From the NCBI GenBank assembly GCA_947500575.1, contig CANMSI010000004.1, forward strand, positions 408,778 through 472,777: DNA of 64,000 nt. Direction: 5' to 3'. Each line of letters starts with the position of its first letter. Within the stretch, counting starts at the first letter, position 1. A program made the position numbers and the translations under genes. Positions 52,395-61,067 of this stretch are shown one piece after another. The notes below the pieces were generated by a model, which saw only the letters and a program-made list of their open reading frames with translations, was not told where the DNA came from and did not search any database. The stretch is from an uncultured Flavobacteriaceae bacterium (GTDB lineage Bacteria; Bacteroidota; Bacteroidia; Flavobacteriales; Flavobacteriaceae).

Positions 52395-52787
52395 ATGATG
52401 AAAAAAGTAGTATTAGTATTATTTGTTGGCCTACTTGGATTTAGTCTTACTGCACAAGATAAAGCAGCAAAAATTGAGTTCAAAAGCGAGACTGTAGACT
52501 ACGGTGAAATTGAAAAAGGTAGTGATGGAATTCGTGTATTTGAATTTACAAATACAGGAACGGCTCCATTAATTATTAGTAAAGTGAGCTCTAGTTGTGG
52601 ATGTACCATCCCTAAAAAGCCAGAAGCACCTATTTTACCGGGAGAAACAGGTGAAATACAAGTGAAATATGACACAAACCGTGTAGGACATATCAGAAAG
52701 GCAATTACTGTGATTTCTAATGCAGACACCCCTACGAAGGTATTAAAGATCAAAGGTACCATTAAGGCACCTGAAGGAACCAAATAA
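52395..52787 (+). CDS. DUF1573 domain secreted protein
   Basis: 130 residues. Signal peptide MMKKVVLVLFVGLLGFSLTAQ (the second ATG three bases on may be the real start). One DUF1573 domain, an immunoglobulin-like strand pattern: VDYGEIEKGSDGIRVFEFTN, the core SSCGCTIPKKPEAPILPGET with two cysteines, and VISNADTPTKVLKIKGTI. Function unknown; the domain is abundant and strongly expressed in many flavobacteria. Strong promoter and terminator on either side make it a single-gene transcript. Confidence 0.92.
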   Translation: MMKKVVLVLFVGLLGFSLTAQDKAAKIEFKSETVDYGEIEKGSDGIRVFEFTNTGTAPLIISKVSSSCGCTIPKKPEAPILPGETGEIQVKYDTNRVGHIRKAITVISNADTPTKVLKIKGTIKAPEGTK

Positions 52788-52810
52788 GCATAATTTAAGC
52801 TTAGTGAAAG

Positions 52811-52841
52811 AAAGTTCGTCTGTGATAGACGGACTTTTTTT
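52811..52841 (+). terminator. Rho-independent terminator of the DUF1573 gene
   Basis: AAAGTTCGTCT (52811-52821) and AGACGGACTTT (52827-52837) form an 11-bp stem with one G-U pair, loop 5 nt, followed by a T-run. Confidence 0.85.
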
Positions 52842-54180
52842 ATTCAAAGACTTTCTTGAGAACAAAAGAAAAAAGTAAATCTTTATCCAGGCGTTCAATA
52901 AGCAGACGCACTCTTTTTCCTTCGCGTGCATTCAGCATTTCTATTACTTCTTGCAACTTGTAGTTGTATACCTTTTTTCCATTAACTGCCAAAATAAGAT
53001 CGCCTTCTTGCAATCCTGCCAAATCTGCAGGGCTACCAGCACGAATTCCCGAAACAACAATTTCAGGCACTAGACTGAGTCGAGTCTTATTTTCCATCAA
53101 AATCTGGACCGTTCCAAAATCGCTTTCATCATTTTTTACTACCCCCCTAGAATCTGTTATTCGTTCTGCAATGTATCGCATCCCCGCATGCTGCAGCGCA
53201 ATACCGCTCATATTATATCTAAATGGAGCTTTAAAATTGCCATTCTTACGCAAGGTAATTCTGTTTTGAGGATAATTAAACACCACATTAAAACGTCTTA
53301 ATATCTCCCCTCCAAGGCTTCCATTCCGATTTCCTAAATCTTTCATGGAATTAAAAGAAGTCATATCTGGAAAAGCAGCTTTCGCCCCTTGAAACGAAAA
53401 GCTTCCAATACTAAACCCATTTACCTTGGTACGTTTGCCAAAAATATCCCCACTTAAGCCTTTTCCTAAAAAATCTTCATAGTTGTTTGAGGGTACTCCA
53501 AGTCCTTTGCCCTCATTCTTAAAAAGCCAAATAGCATCGCTACTACCAGTATCTACCAACAATTTTACTGGTACGTGTGCTTCTTTTTCTCCTAAATGGA
53601 CCTCCCCGTCAATGTATGCTTTATTACCAATGATAGTAAGGGGTAAACTTTCCGCATTTCTCTTCTTTTTCGGGTTATAAAATGCTGGATCGTGAAATCT
53701 AATGGTTCTCGTTCCATAATTTAGTTCTACCACAAAATCTCTAAAGAGGTCAAACCCAATAATACCATGTACAGGAATTCCCAAAGAGGTTGACAGGTTA
53801 ATATCTTTATCCAAAACCACATATAACAGTTGATTGTGGTTCTTAATATTTCCAAGTTTAAAAAAATTGTTTTTAGAACTGAGGGCCTTTATGGGCTCTC
53901 CCTCTCCTAAACCTTTGATTGTGATTTCCGACACATGGTTAATTTGAACAGAATCCTGATCGGAAATATTAAAAAGAATAGGTTTGCTTACTCCAGAATC
54001 TAAAATGAAAGAAAGTTTAGCGCCATTTACTTCAATGGGAATTACAACTAAATTATTCACGAGCTCAAACTTAAGCTTCATTGACTTTTTTCCCTTTGAC
54101 AATTTAAAATGTTGTGCCACACCTAGAAAAGGAAGACAACATAAAAAAAACAGAATAATGTAGCTATTCTTAAGACGCAC
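52840..54180 (-). CDS. Aspartyl protease-like protein with PDZ domain
   Basis: 446 residues. Signal peptide MRLKNSYIILFFLCCLPFLG then VAQ. Two retropepsin-like halves with D-S/T-G: FILDSGVSKPILF (D61) and LLVDTGSSDAIWLF (D210). The first has DSG, the second DTG, so a catalytic pair is possible. A PDZ domain closes the chain (about 355-446): ISGIRAGSPADLAGLQEGDL-like sequence VSGIRAGSPADLAGLQEGDL. Probably a periplasmic or surface-associated protease; substrate unknown. Confidence 0.88.
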   Translation of the reverse strand: MRLKNSYIILFFLCCLPFLGVAQHFKLSKGKKSMKLKFELVNNLVVIPIEVNGAKLSFILDSGVSKPILFNISDQDSVQINHVSEITIKGLGEGEPIKALSSKNNFFKLGNIKNHNQLLYVVLDKDINLSTSLGIPVHGIIGFDLFRDFVVELNYGTRTIRFHDPAFYNPKKKRNAESLPLTIIGNKAYIDGEVHLGEKEAHVPVKLLVDTGSSDAIWLFKNEGKGLGVPSNNYEDFLGKGLSGDIFGKRTKVNGFSIGSFSFQGAKAAFPDMTSFNSMKDLGNRNGSLGGEILRRFNVVFNYPQNRITLRKNGNFKAPFRYNMSGIALQHAGMRYIAERITDSRGVVKNDESDFGTVQILMENKTRLSLVPEIVVSGIRAGSPADLAGLQEGDLILAVNGKKVYNYKLQEVIEMLNAREGKRVRLLIERLDKDLLFSFVLKKVFE

Positions 54181-54386
54181 GGTAGTTTACTTAAATAGTT
54201 CGATCTACTTAAAGATAGGAAATTATACTCGTACTTTTTAGTACTTTAACATATGGTAGAAGACATTAGGGTGTTTTAAACAGATATAAAGATATGTAGC
54301 AAGCTATTCATTCTTGGACTAATATCTTACTTTAATTATTGTGTAGTCCGCTTTGATTTCTCATTTTTGTTAAAAATAAAAACTCT

Positions 54387-55577
54387 ATGCCATCTGTCTC
54401 CAAAAAGGGGCGTTCAATGCCCGAATCACCGATAAGAAAGTTGGTCCCTTTTGCTGAAGCCGCTAAAAAAAGAGGCGTTCAAGTAATACATTTAAATATA
54501 GGCCAACCCGACATAAAAACACCGCAAATAGCGCTGGATGCTGTAAAAAATAATACTATTGATGTTTTAGCATATAGCAGAACTGAAGGTTCGGAGACCT
54601 ATAGAGAAAAGCTAGCTGCTTACTACGGCAAACATCAAATACATGTAGCTGCTTCTGATATTATTGTAACCACAGGCGGTTCGGAAGCCTTGTCTTTTGC
54701 CATGGGTAGTATCGCCGATATTGGAGATGAGATTATTATCCCAGAGCCTTTCTATGCCAATTACAATGGTTTTGCTACAGGCTCGGGTGTTACTGTAGTG
54801 CCAGTTGTATCTGATATTAGCACTAATTTTGCGCTTCCTCCTATAGAAGAATTTGAAAAACTTATTTCTTCCAAGACTAAGGCAATTCTTATTTGCAATC
54901 CAGGAAATCCTACAGGCTATTTATACAGTAAGGAAGAAATTCAAAAACTAGCCGCTATTGTAAAAAAACATAACTTATTTTTAATTGCAGATGAAGTTTA
55001 CAGAGAGTTTACTTATGATGGAAAACAGCATTATTCCATTCTGCAAGAATCTGGATTAGCAGAACACGCAATTATTATAGATTCTGTATCCAAGCGTTAT
55101 AGTATGTGTGGAGCACGTATCGGTTGTTTAGTTTCCAAAAATAGGGAGTTCATTCAAACAGCTTTAAAGTTTGCCCAGGCACGCTTATCACCTCCCACGT
55201 ACGCTCAAATTGCGGCTGAAGCTGCCTTAGAAACCAAAGAGCAATATTTTGCAGATGTAAAAGAAGAATATGTATCAAGGCGCAATCTTTTAATTGCTGG
55301 TCTGGAAAAAATTGAAGGAGTTACCGTGGCAAAACCGCAAGGTGCATTTTATTGTATTGCAGCGTTGCCTGTTAAAGATGCAGATGCTTTTGCACAATGG
55401 TTATTAGAAAAGTTTGAAGTAGATAGAACCACTGTAATGGTAGCCCCTGCTGCCGGTTTTTATGCTACCAAAGGCCTTGGGAAAAATCAAATTAGGATTG
55501 CATATGTCCTAGACAAAGATAATTTAAATAAGGCCATTCATATTTTGGAAAGCGCTTTAAAAAGCTATGACGCCTAA
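54387..55577 (+). CDS. PLP-dependent aminotransferase, aspartate type
   Basis: 396 residues, class I/II aminotransferase fold. The PLP lysine is K236 in IDSVSKRYSMCGARIG. Other marks: IHLNIGQPDIKTPQIALDAV, YSRTEGSETYREKLAAYYGK, ILICNPGNPTGYLYSKEEIQ and FYCIAALPVKD. The family includes aspartate, aromatic and kynurenine transaminases, so the substrate is open. Its stop and the murB start overlap in TAATG, so the two are co-transcribed. Confidence 0.92.
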   Translation: MPSVSKKGRSMPESPIRKLVPFAEAAKKRGVQVIHLNIGQPDIKTPQIALDAVKNNTIDVLAYSRTEGSETYREKLAAYYGKHQIHVAASDIIVTTGGSEALSFAMGSIADIGDEIIIPEPFYANYNGFATGSGVTVVPVVSDISTNFALPPIEEFEKLISSKTKAILICNPGNPTGYLYSKEEIQKLAAIVKKHNLFLIADEVYREFTYDGKQHYSILQESGLAEHAIIIDSVSKRYSMCGARIGCLVSKNREFIQTALKFAQARLSPPTYAQIAAEAALETKEQYFADVKEEYVSRRNLLIAGLEKIEGVTVAKPQGAFYCIAALPVKDADAFAQWLLEKFEVDRTTVMVAPAAGFYATKGLGKNQIRIAYVLDKDNLNKAIHILESALKSYDA

Positions 55578-56593
55578 TGGAAATAAAAACGAATGTTTCC
55601 TTAAAAACCTACAATACTTTCGGCATAGATGCGAACGCAGCATTCTTTGTTGAAATTAATAGTGTAGCTGAGCTCAAAGAAGCCTTGCAATTAGATCTAT
55701 ATCCAGCAAAATTTGTACTTAGCGGGGGCAGTAATATGCTGCTAACAAAGGATATTGATGCGTTGGTTCTATATGTTAATATGAAGGGAATTGAAGTTAT
55801 TAATGAAACCTCTGAGCATGTTATTTTAAGAGTGATGGCTGGCGAAAATTGGCATCAAATGGTACTTTGGACACTAGATAATGGATATGGTGGTTTAGAG
55901 AACCTCTCCCTTATTCCAGGAAATACGGGTACTGCCCCTATTCAAAATATAGGCGCTTATGGTGTAGAGTTAAAAGATACATTTCATCAATGTGAAGCGA
56001 TGACTATTGCTACCCAAGAATTGCAAGTATTTTCTAAAGAAGATTGTCAGTTTGGGTATCGAGATTCTTATTTTAAGGGAATTGGGAAAGGAAAACATAT
56101 TATTACTTCGGTTTCCTTTCAGCTTACCAAAACCAATCATGCTACCAATACTTCCTACGGAGCCATTGAAAAACAGCTTCAAAAAGAAGGCGTTAAGAAA
56201 CCCACCATCAAAGACATTTCTAATGCAGTGGTAGCTATTCGGCAAAGCAAACTCCCAGACCCAAAAGAAATTGGGAATAGTGGTAGTTTTTTTAAGAATC
56301 CAGTGATTTCGTTAGAGGCGTTCAAAAAATTTCAGAATACCTATCCAGAAGCCCCTTTTTATAAAATCACCGAAACTTCCTATAAAGTACCGGCAGGTTG
56401 GTTAATAGAGCAGTGTGGTTTTAAAGGGAAGCGTTTTGGGGATGCCGGTGTACATGCCAAACAAGCCTTGGTATTAGTGAATTACGGAAACGCCACAGGG
56501 CAAGAGATTCTAGACCTTGCAAGGAAAATACAGCAGACGGTAAGGGATCAATTTGATATCCAAATAGAAACGGAAGTTAACATCATAAAATAA
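55577..56593 (+). CDS. murB: UDP-N-acetylmuramate dehydrogenase
   Basis: 338 residues. Reduces UDP-GlcNAc-enolpyruvate to UDP-MurNAc with NADPH and FAD, in peptidoglycan synthesis. FAD-binding region KFVLSGGSNMLLTKDIDALV; GLENLSLIPGNTGTAPIQNI; active-site part YRDSYFKG and the late GNSGSFFKNPVISLEAF; end block AGWLIEQCGFKGKRFGDAGV with HAKQALVLVN. Length and layout are like the E. coli-type (type I) enzyme. Cytoplasmic. Confidence 0.96.
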   Translation: MEIKTNVSLKTYNTFGIDANAAFFVEINSVAELKEALQLDLYPAKFVLSGGSNMLLTKDIDALVLYVNMKGIEVINETSEHVILRVMAGENWHQMVLWTLDNGYGGLENLSLIPGNTGTAPIQNIGAYGVELKDTFHQCEAMTIATQELQVFSKEDCQFGYRDSYFKGIGKGKHIITSVSFQLTKTNHATNTSYGAIEKQLQKEGVKKPTIKDISNAVVAIRQSKLPDPKEIGNSGSFFKNPVISLEAFKKFQNTYPEAPFYKITETSYKVPAGWLIEQCGFKGKRFGDAGVHAKQALVLVNYGNATGQEILDLARKIQQTVRDQFDIQIETEVNIIK

Positions 56594-56622
56594 CCCCTGA
56601 AGAAAAGTTCCAACAGGGGTTA
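56591..56622 (+). terminator. Hairpin after murB (weak terminator)
   Basis: TAACCCCTG (56591-56599) and CAGGGGTTA (56614-56622) pair perfectly, loop 14 nt, stop codon included. No T-run follows, so termination strength is doubtful. Confidence 0.45.
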
Positions 56623-56807
56623 TACCAAACCAAACTAACCAAAAACTAAGTGTGCAGTAACCAGCTGCTCACTTATCTTATTAATATTTTAAGATAACGC
56701 TTTATATAACAATCAATTTTATATTTTAGCGTTTGTTGTATATACGTGACAAAAGCTAAGGTTGGATGCTTTTTAGAGGAAAAATTTTACACCAACCTGA
56801 AAATCAA

Positions 56808-57374
56808 ATGAGTACACTATTAGAAAAACATATAGTAGAGTTATTACAAGAGCGAAATGAGAAAGCTATTTCACTTTTGTATGAGCATTATGGTGATACC
56901 TTGTATGGGGTAGCACATAAAGTAGTGCGCAATGAAGAGCTTGCTCAAGATGTATTGCAAGAGAGTTTTGTGAAAATCTGGAAAAAATCAGATTCATATG
57001 ATAGCTCCAAAGCCAAATTATTTACATGGCTTTTTAGAATTACTCGGAATACCGCCATTGACAAATTGCGAAGTGTTAATACAAAAGCGGATAAAGAAAT
57101 CCAAATCGACGTTTCTGACGTATATAGTTTAGGTGTGAATAGCACTAGACCAGAATTTATGGATGTTAAGGAAAACCTTGGCAAAATAGAATCTAAGTAT
57201 CAAATTGTGTTGGAAGCCCTATTTTTTCAGGGAATGACACAACAAGAAGCTAGTGACGAATTAAATATTCCTTTAGGAACCATTAAGTCGAGATTAAAGA
57301 TTGGACTTCGGGAGCTAAAGAAGATTTACGGACCATCTATGGCTATTGCACTACTGTTGAATTTTTTAAGTTAA
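56808..57374 (+). CDS. ECF sigma factor, paired with an anti-sigma factor
   Basis: 188 residues from ATG 56808 (MSTLLEKHIVELLQERNEK); an in-frame ATG 14 codons upstream is possible. Region 2 has LAQDVLQESFVKIWKKSDSY and TWLFRITRNTAIDKLRS. Region 4 has QIVLEALFFQGMTQQEASDE, then NIPLGTIKSRLKIGLRELKK. Directs RNA polymerase to a small regulon, likely one that senses the envelope. The anti-sigma gene starts 5 bp downstream. Confidence 0.93.
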   Translation: MSTLLEKHIVELLQERNEKAISLLYEHYGDTLYGVAHKVVRNEELAQDVLQESFVKIWKKSDSYDSSKAKLFTWLFRITRNTAIDKLRSVNTKADKEIQIDVSDVYSLGVNSTRPEFMDVKENLGKIESKYQIVLEALFFQGMTQQEASDELNIPLGTIKSRLKIGLRELKKIYGPSMAIALLLNFLS

Positions 57375-57379
57375 AGAAT

Positions 57380-58138
57380 ATGAAAGAAAAAATACGCATA
57401 TTTTTAGATACGGATTTGCTCGAAAAGTATTTACTTGGTACGGCTTCTCTTGAAGAAACCTCTCAGGTAGAGCGCTATATTGCTATGTACCCAGAGGTAC
57501 GTAAAACATACAATGAACTTCAAGAGAGTTTAGAGAGTTTTGCCAAATTACATGCAATAAAGACTCCTGAAGGCCTTAAAGAACGTATCCTTGAGCGAAT
57601 TAAATCTCAGAACGTAGGAAGAAGAAAGTTCATGCGTTATGCTATTGCCGCAAGCATCGTTGCATTTATGTTTGCAAGTGCTTCTTACTTCTTCTGGAAC
57701 CAGAATCAGACACTGGCTGAGGAAAATGAGATGGTGACGAATGAAATTCAGTTGATGAAAAATGACATGAAGCAACAACTGGAAGATTTAAGAAAGCAAT
57801 ACATAGTGCTTAACAATCCACAAACGAAAAAATACAATGTAAAAGGAAATAGCAAAGCAAAAGAGCTTAAAGCAGTTGCTTATGTGAATCCGGTGAAGAA
57901 ATTGTCTTATATAAATGTGGCTAAATTACCAAACCTTCCAGAAGATCAGTGCTACCAAATGTGGGCAGAGGTGAATGGAGAAATGGTAAATCTTGGAGTT
58001 ATTAGAGAAGCTACAAATGACCAAAAATTATTAGCACTGCCATATGCAGAAAATGCTATAGGGTACATTACTATTGAACCCATGGGGGGCAATGAAACGC
58101 CTACCGTAGAAAATATAGTAGCAAATATTACCTATTAA
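57380..58138 (+). CDS. Anti-sigma factor (RskA-like)
   Basis: 252 residues. N-terminal cytoplasmic helix bundle (about 1-75, with LEKYLLGTASLEETSQVERY), a single membrane helix (about 85-106, FMRYAIAASIVAFMFASASYF), a coiled-coil part (about 108-140), and an outer C-terminal RskA-type domain (LPEDQCYQMWAEVNGEMVN, AIGYITIEPMGGNETPTVEN). Sequesters the partner sigma factor until a periplasmic signal releases it. Assigned by position and layout. Confidence 0.9.
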   Translation: MKEKIRIFLDTDLLEKYLLGTASLEETSQVERYIAMYPEVRKTYNELQESLESFAKLHAIKTPEGLKERILERIKSQNVGRRKFMRYAIAASIVAFMFASASYFFWNQNQTLAEENEMVTNEIQLMKNDMKQQLEDLRKQYIVLNNPQTKKYNVKGNSKAKELKAVAYVNPVKKLSYINVAKLPNLPEDQCYQMWAEVNGEMVNLGVIREATNDQKLLALPYAENAIGYITIEPMGGNETPTVENIVANITY

Positions 58139-58169
58139 GACCATTTTAAACCTTTCTTAAATGATTATT

Positions 58170-58195
58170 AAAAGCCTTGTTTCAAGGCTTTTTTT
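58170..58195 (+). terminator. Rho-independent terminator of the sigma/anti-sigma operon
   Basis: AAAAGCCTTG (58170-58179) and CAAGGCTTTT (58183-58192), 10-bp stem with 3-nt loop, followed by a T-run. Confidence 0.85.
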
Positions 58196-58205
58196 GATAT
58201 CTTTG
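58177..58205 (+). promoter_or_regulatory. Promoter of the small Cys protein, overlapping a terminator
   Basis: TTG (58177-58179, inside the terminator stem) and TATCTTTG (58198-58205) make a -33/-7 pair with 18-nt spacing. Start codon follows 14 bp later. Confidence 0.5.
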
Positions 58206-58219
58206 TACAAAATTTAAGT

Positions 58220-58429
58220 ATGAAATTGATTTTGCTAACCATTGGTCTTCTTACACTTGCTTTTGCAGGTATTGCAATAAAGATCTGGGCAAAAAAAGAT
58301 GGTGAATTTGCTGGTACTTGTGCCAGTCAGAATCCATTTCTAAACAAAGAAGGAGAAGCATGTGGTTTTTGCGGAAAACTTCCTAGCGAACAAGATTGTA
58401 AAAAAGACACTACCCCAGAACTACAGTAA
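58220..58429 (+). CDS. Small membrane or secreted Cys-rich protein
   Basis: 69 residues. N-terminal hydrophobic segment (MKLILLTIGLLTLAFAGIAI) that may be anchor or signal, then KIWAKKDGEFAGTCASQNPF and EACGFCGKLPSEQDCK with four cysteines, including a CGFC pair. The CxxC block could bind metal or serve as a thiol pair. A recurrent flavobacterial small protein of unknown function. It has its own promoter over the preceding terminator. Confidence 0.75.
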   Translation: MKLILLTIGLLTLAFAGIAIKIWAKKDGEFAGTCASQNPFLNKEGEACGFCGKLPSEQDCKKDTTPELQ

Positions 58430-58465
58430 CAGCTACTTTTTTATATAGATTTTTAATCACCTAGT

Positions 58466-59035
58466 TTGGGTAAAACAGAAGATACACTTAAAGCTACCTT
58501 AGAAAAGGCAAAAGCTGGCAATCAAATGGCCTATAGCACTTTGGTAGACACCTTTTGGAATGATGTGTATGGTTTTCAGCTCATTCGTACTAAAAACGAA
58601 AATGATGCAGAAGATATTACCATCCAAACTTTTTCCAAAGCTTTCGATAAGATCGACTCTTATGACGATTCTTATGAGTTTAAGACATGGCTGATCACCA
58701 TTTCTAAAAATATCCATGTAGATCTTATCAGAAAACGAAAAAGAAACGTTTTAGAAAGTACAGAATCTGGTAATACTGATGCCATCACAAAAGTATTAGA
58801 CAATAGTCCTTCCGCTGAAGATCGCCTTATTACCGAACAAAACCTGGCTACCCTTTTACTCCACATTAAGCAACTAAAACCTCACTATCAAAGAGTAATT
58901 AATCTCCGTTATTTCAATGAGTTGAGTTATGCCGATATTGCCAAAGAGCTAAACGAGCCTATAAATAATGTCAAGGTAAAACTTCTTAGAGCTAAAAAAT
59001 TATTGGCAGAAGTAATTAAAAATAGAAAGACCTAA
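58466..59035 (+). CDS. ECF-type sigma factor, orphan
   Basis: 189 residues starting at TTG (LGKTEDTLKATLEKAKAGNQ); the next in-frame Met (MAYSTLV) would cut region 2. Region 2: NENDAEDITIQTFSKAFDKI and FKTWLITISKNIHVDLIRK. Region 4: HYQRVINLRYFNELSYADIA, then INNVKVKLLRAKKLLAE. No anti-sigma gene adjoins it, unlike the ECF unit 1.1 kb upstream, so it is probably controlled by expression or by other means. Followed by lipA. Confidence 0.9.
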   Translation: MGKTEDTLKATLEKAKAGNQMAYSTLVDTFWNDVYGFQLIRTKNENDAEDITIQTFSKAFDKIDSYDDSYEFKTWLITISKNIHVDLIRKRKRNVLESTESGNTDAITKVLDNSPSAEDRLITEQNLATLLLHIKQLKPHYQRVINLRYFNELSYADIAKELNEPINNVKVKLLRAKKLLAEVIKNRKT

Positions 59036-59108
59036 CACCCCGCTTACTACACTATTTTCTTCCAGTTTTGGTTCAATTTTTCAGCTCTATTAATTTGGAG
59101 CTTTGTCG

Positions 59109-59116
59109 TATCTTTG
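59109..59116 (+). promoter_or_regulatory. Possible -7 element of lipA
   Basis: TATCTTTG, exact TAnnTTTG match, 14 bp before the lipA start codon. The nearest TTTG upstream is too close for a standard -33, so only partial support. Confidence 0.4.
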
Positions 59117-59130
59117 TTTAAAAATGAAGC

Positions 59131-60006
59131 ATGAGTGTTGAGACAGTAAAAAGCGTGTTGCCGCCAAAAGGCAAGCCTAAATGGCTCCGTGTAAAACTCC
59201 CAACTGGGAAGAAATATACACAGCTTAGAGGTCTTGTGGACAAGTATGATTTGCATACGATATGTACTTCCGGGAGTTGTCCAAATATGGGAGAATGCTG
59301 GAGTGAGGGTACTGCTACCTTTATGATCCTTGGTAATATCTGTACACGTTCATGTGGCTTTTGTGGCGTAAAAACCGGTCGACCAGAAGCCATTGATTGG
59401 GAAGAACCTGAAAAAGTAGCACGTTCTATAAAAATTATGGGTATTAAACATGCCGTAGTTACTTCGGTAGATAGAGACGACATCAAAGATATGGGCTCTA
59501 TTATATGGGCAGAAACGGTGAAAGCTATTCGTCGTATGAATCCTGAAACCACCTTAGAAACCTTGATTCCAGATTTTCAGGGAATTCATACGCATTTGGA
59601 CCGCATCATTGCGGTTGCACCTGAAGTAGTTTCGCATAATATGGAAACTGTAAAACGTTTAACTCGGGAAGTTCGAATACAAGCTAAATACGAACGTAGC
59701 TTAGAAGTATTGCGCTACTTGAGAGATCAGGGAGTCAATAGAACCAAATCGGGGATTATGCTAGGTTTGGGAGAATTGGAAGAAGAGGTTATACAAACCA
59801 TGGAAGATCTGAGAGAAGCCAAAGTAGACGTTGTTACCATAGGGCAATACTTACAGCCCTCTAAAAAACATTTACCGGTAAAACAGTTTATACTTCCGGA
59901 ACAATTTAAAAAATACGAAGAAATAGGACTAAAAATGGGCTTTAGGCATGTAGAAAGTGGTGCTTTGGTTCGTTCATCCTATAAAGCTCATAAACACATT
60001 AAATAG
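59131..60006 (+). CDS. lipA: Lipoyl synthase
   Basis: Inserts two sulfurs into octanoyl groups on 2-oxoacid dehydrogenases, glycine cleavage H protein and alike. 291 residues, radical SAM. The auxiliary cluster is C45-C50-C56 ([12 protein letters not shown]), and the SAM cluster is C71-C75-C78 (CTRSCGFC). The conserved end RSSY motif is present ([13 protein letters not shown]). Soluble. Followed by a hairpin and the GAPDH gene. Confidence 0.97.
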   Translation: MSVETVKSVLPPKGKPKWLRVKLPTGKKYTQLRGLVDKYDLHTICTSGSCPNMGECWSEGTATFMILGNICTRSCGFCGVKTGRPEAIDWEEPEKVARSIKIMGIKHAVVTSVDRDDIKDMGSIIWAETVKAIRRMNPETTLETLIPDFQGIHTHLDRIIAVAPEVVSHNMETVKRLTREVRIQAKYERSLEVLRYLRDQGVNRTKSGIMLGLGELEEEVIQTMEDLREAKVDVVTIGQYLQPSKKHLPVKQFILPEQFKKYEEIGLKMGFRHVESGALVRSSYKAHKHIK

Positions 60007-60026
60007 TTCATTAACCACCATATCTT

Positions 60027-60052
60027 AAATCCCGCACAAGCGGGATTTTTTT
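60027..60052 (+). terminator. Hairpin with T-run, 4 nt before the GAPDH start
   Basis: AAATCCCGC (60027-60035) and GCGGGATTT (60040-60048), loop 4 nt, T-run to 60052, then CCAA and the GAPDH ATG. A good lipA terminator, but its position leaves no room for a normal leader of the next gene. Confidence 0.8.
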
Positions 60053-60056
60053 CCAA

Positions 60057-61067
60057 ATGAGAACAATAAAAATAGGCATCAACGGATTTGGTAGAATTGG
60101 AAGAACTCTTTTTAGATTGCTTCACAACCACCCTTCTATAAGCGTAACTGCCATTAATGATCTTGCAGACGCCAAAACACTGGCACATTTATTAAAATAC
60201 GATAGCTTACACGGTGTATTCAACGCAAATATTTCACATGAAGAAAATGCTATTATTGTTGAAGGAAAAACAATCGCGCTGAGTAATGAAGTTGCTCCTG
60301 AGCATATAGACTGGTCTAAAAATGATGTCACTATTGTAGTGGAGGCTACCGGAAAATTTAAAACAAGAGCGGCCCTAAAACCGCATTTAAAAGATCACGT
60401 TAAAAAGGTAATTCTTTCCGTACCTCCCCAAGATGATGACATTAAAATGGCCATTATGGGAATCAACGAAGAGATTATAGAGAAAGAAGACGATATTGTT
60501 TCCAATGCTTCTTGCACTACGAATAATGCAGCTCCCATGTTACAAATAATGAATAATCTGTGTGGAATAGAACAAGCATATATTACCACCGTGCATTCAT
60601 ATACTTCTGACCAAAGTTTGCACGACCAGCCGCACAGAGACCTAAGAAGAGCAAGAGCTGCAGGGCAATCCATTGTTCCCACTACCACAGGTGCGGCAAA
60701 AGCACTTACTCGTATTTTTCCAGATTTAGCAGATGTTATTGGAGGTTGTGGCATACGTGTTCCTGTTCCCAATGGTTCTCTTACAGACATTACGTTAAAT
60801 GTAAAAAGAGAGACTTCTATTGAAGAAATAAATAATACATTTAAAGAATTTTCTGATAAAACTTTAAAAAACATCTTATATTATACGGAAGACCCCATAG
60901 TTTCTATCGATATAAACAATAGTTGTTACTCTTGTACGTTTGATTCTCAGATGACTTCGGTTATAGGTAAGATGGTAAAGATTATCGGATGGTACGATAA
61001 CGAAACCGGGTACAGTAGCCGAATTATAGACCTGATCGAATTAATGATCAATAAAAAGTACGTTTGA
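60057..61067 (+). CDS. gap: Glyceraldehyde-3-phosphate dehydrogenase, divergent type
   Basis: 336 residues. NAD-binding INGFGRIGRTLFRLL; catalytic cysteine C153 in SNASCTTNNAAP. The late GWYDNETGYSSR block is changed from the common WYDNEWGYS, and the loop after the active site reads YTSDQSLHDQPHRDLRRARA where the main glycolytic enzymes have a longer Lys-Gly-containing form. It may be the second, gluconeogenic or NADP-adapted, paralogue. D35 in INDLAD would favour NAD. The next gene starts within its stop codon. Confidence 0.92.
   Translation: MRTIKIGINGFGRIGRTLFRLLHNHPSISVTAINDLADAKTLAHLLKYDSLHGVFNANISHEENAIIVEGKTIALSNEVAPEHIDWSKNDVTIVVEATGKFKTRAALKPHLKDHVKKVILSVPPQDDDIKMAIMGINEEIIEKEDDIVSNASCTTNNAAPMLQIMNNLCGIEQAYITTVHSYTSDQSLHDQPHRDLRRARAAGQSIVPTTTGAAKALTRIFPDLADVIGGCGIRVPVPNGSLTDITLNVKRETSIEEINNTFKEFSDKTLKNILYYTEDPIVSIDINNSCYSCTFDSQMTSVIGKMVKIIGWYDNETGYSSRIIDLIELMINKKYV

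Noticed and set aside
52840-52841. Frameshift or gene overlap problem at the DUF1573 terminator
   Set aside because: The T-run simply overlaps the last codon of the convergent protease gene by 2 bases; both reading frames are intact.
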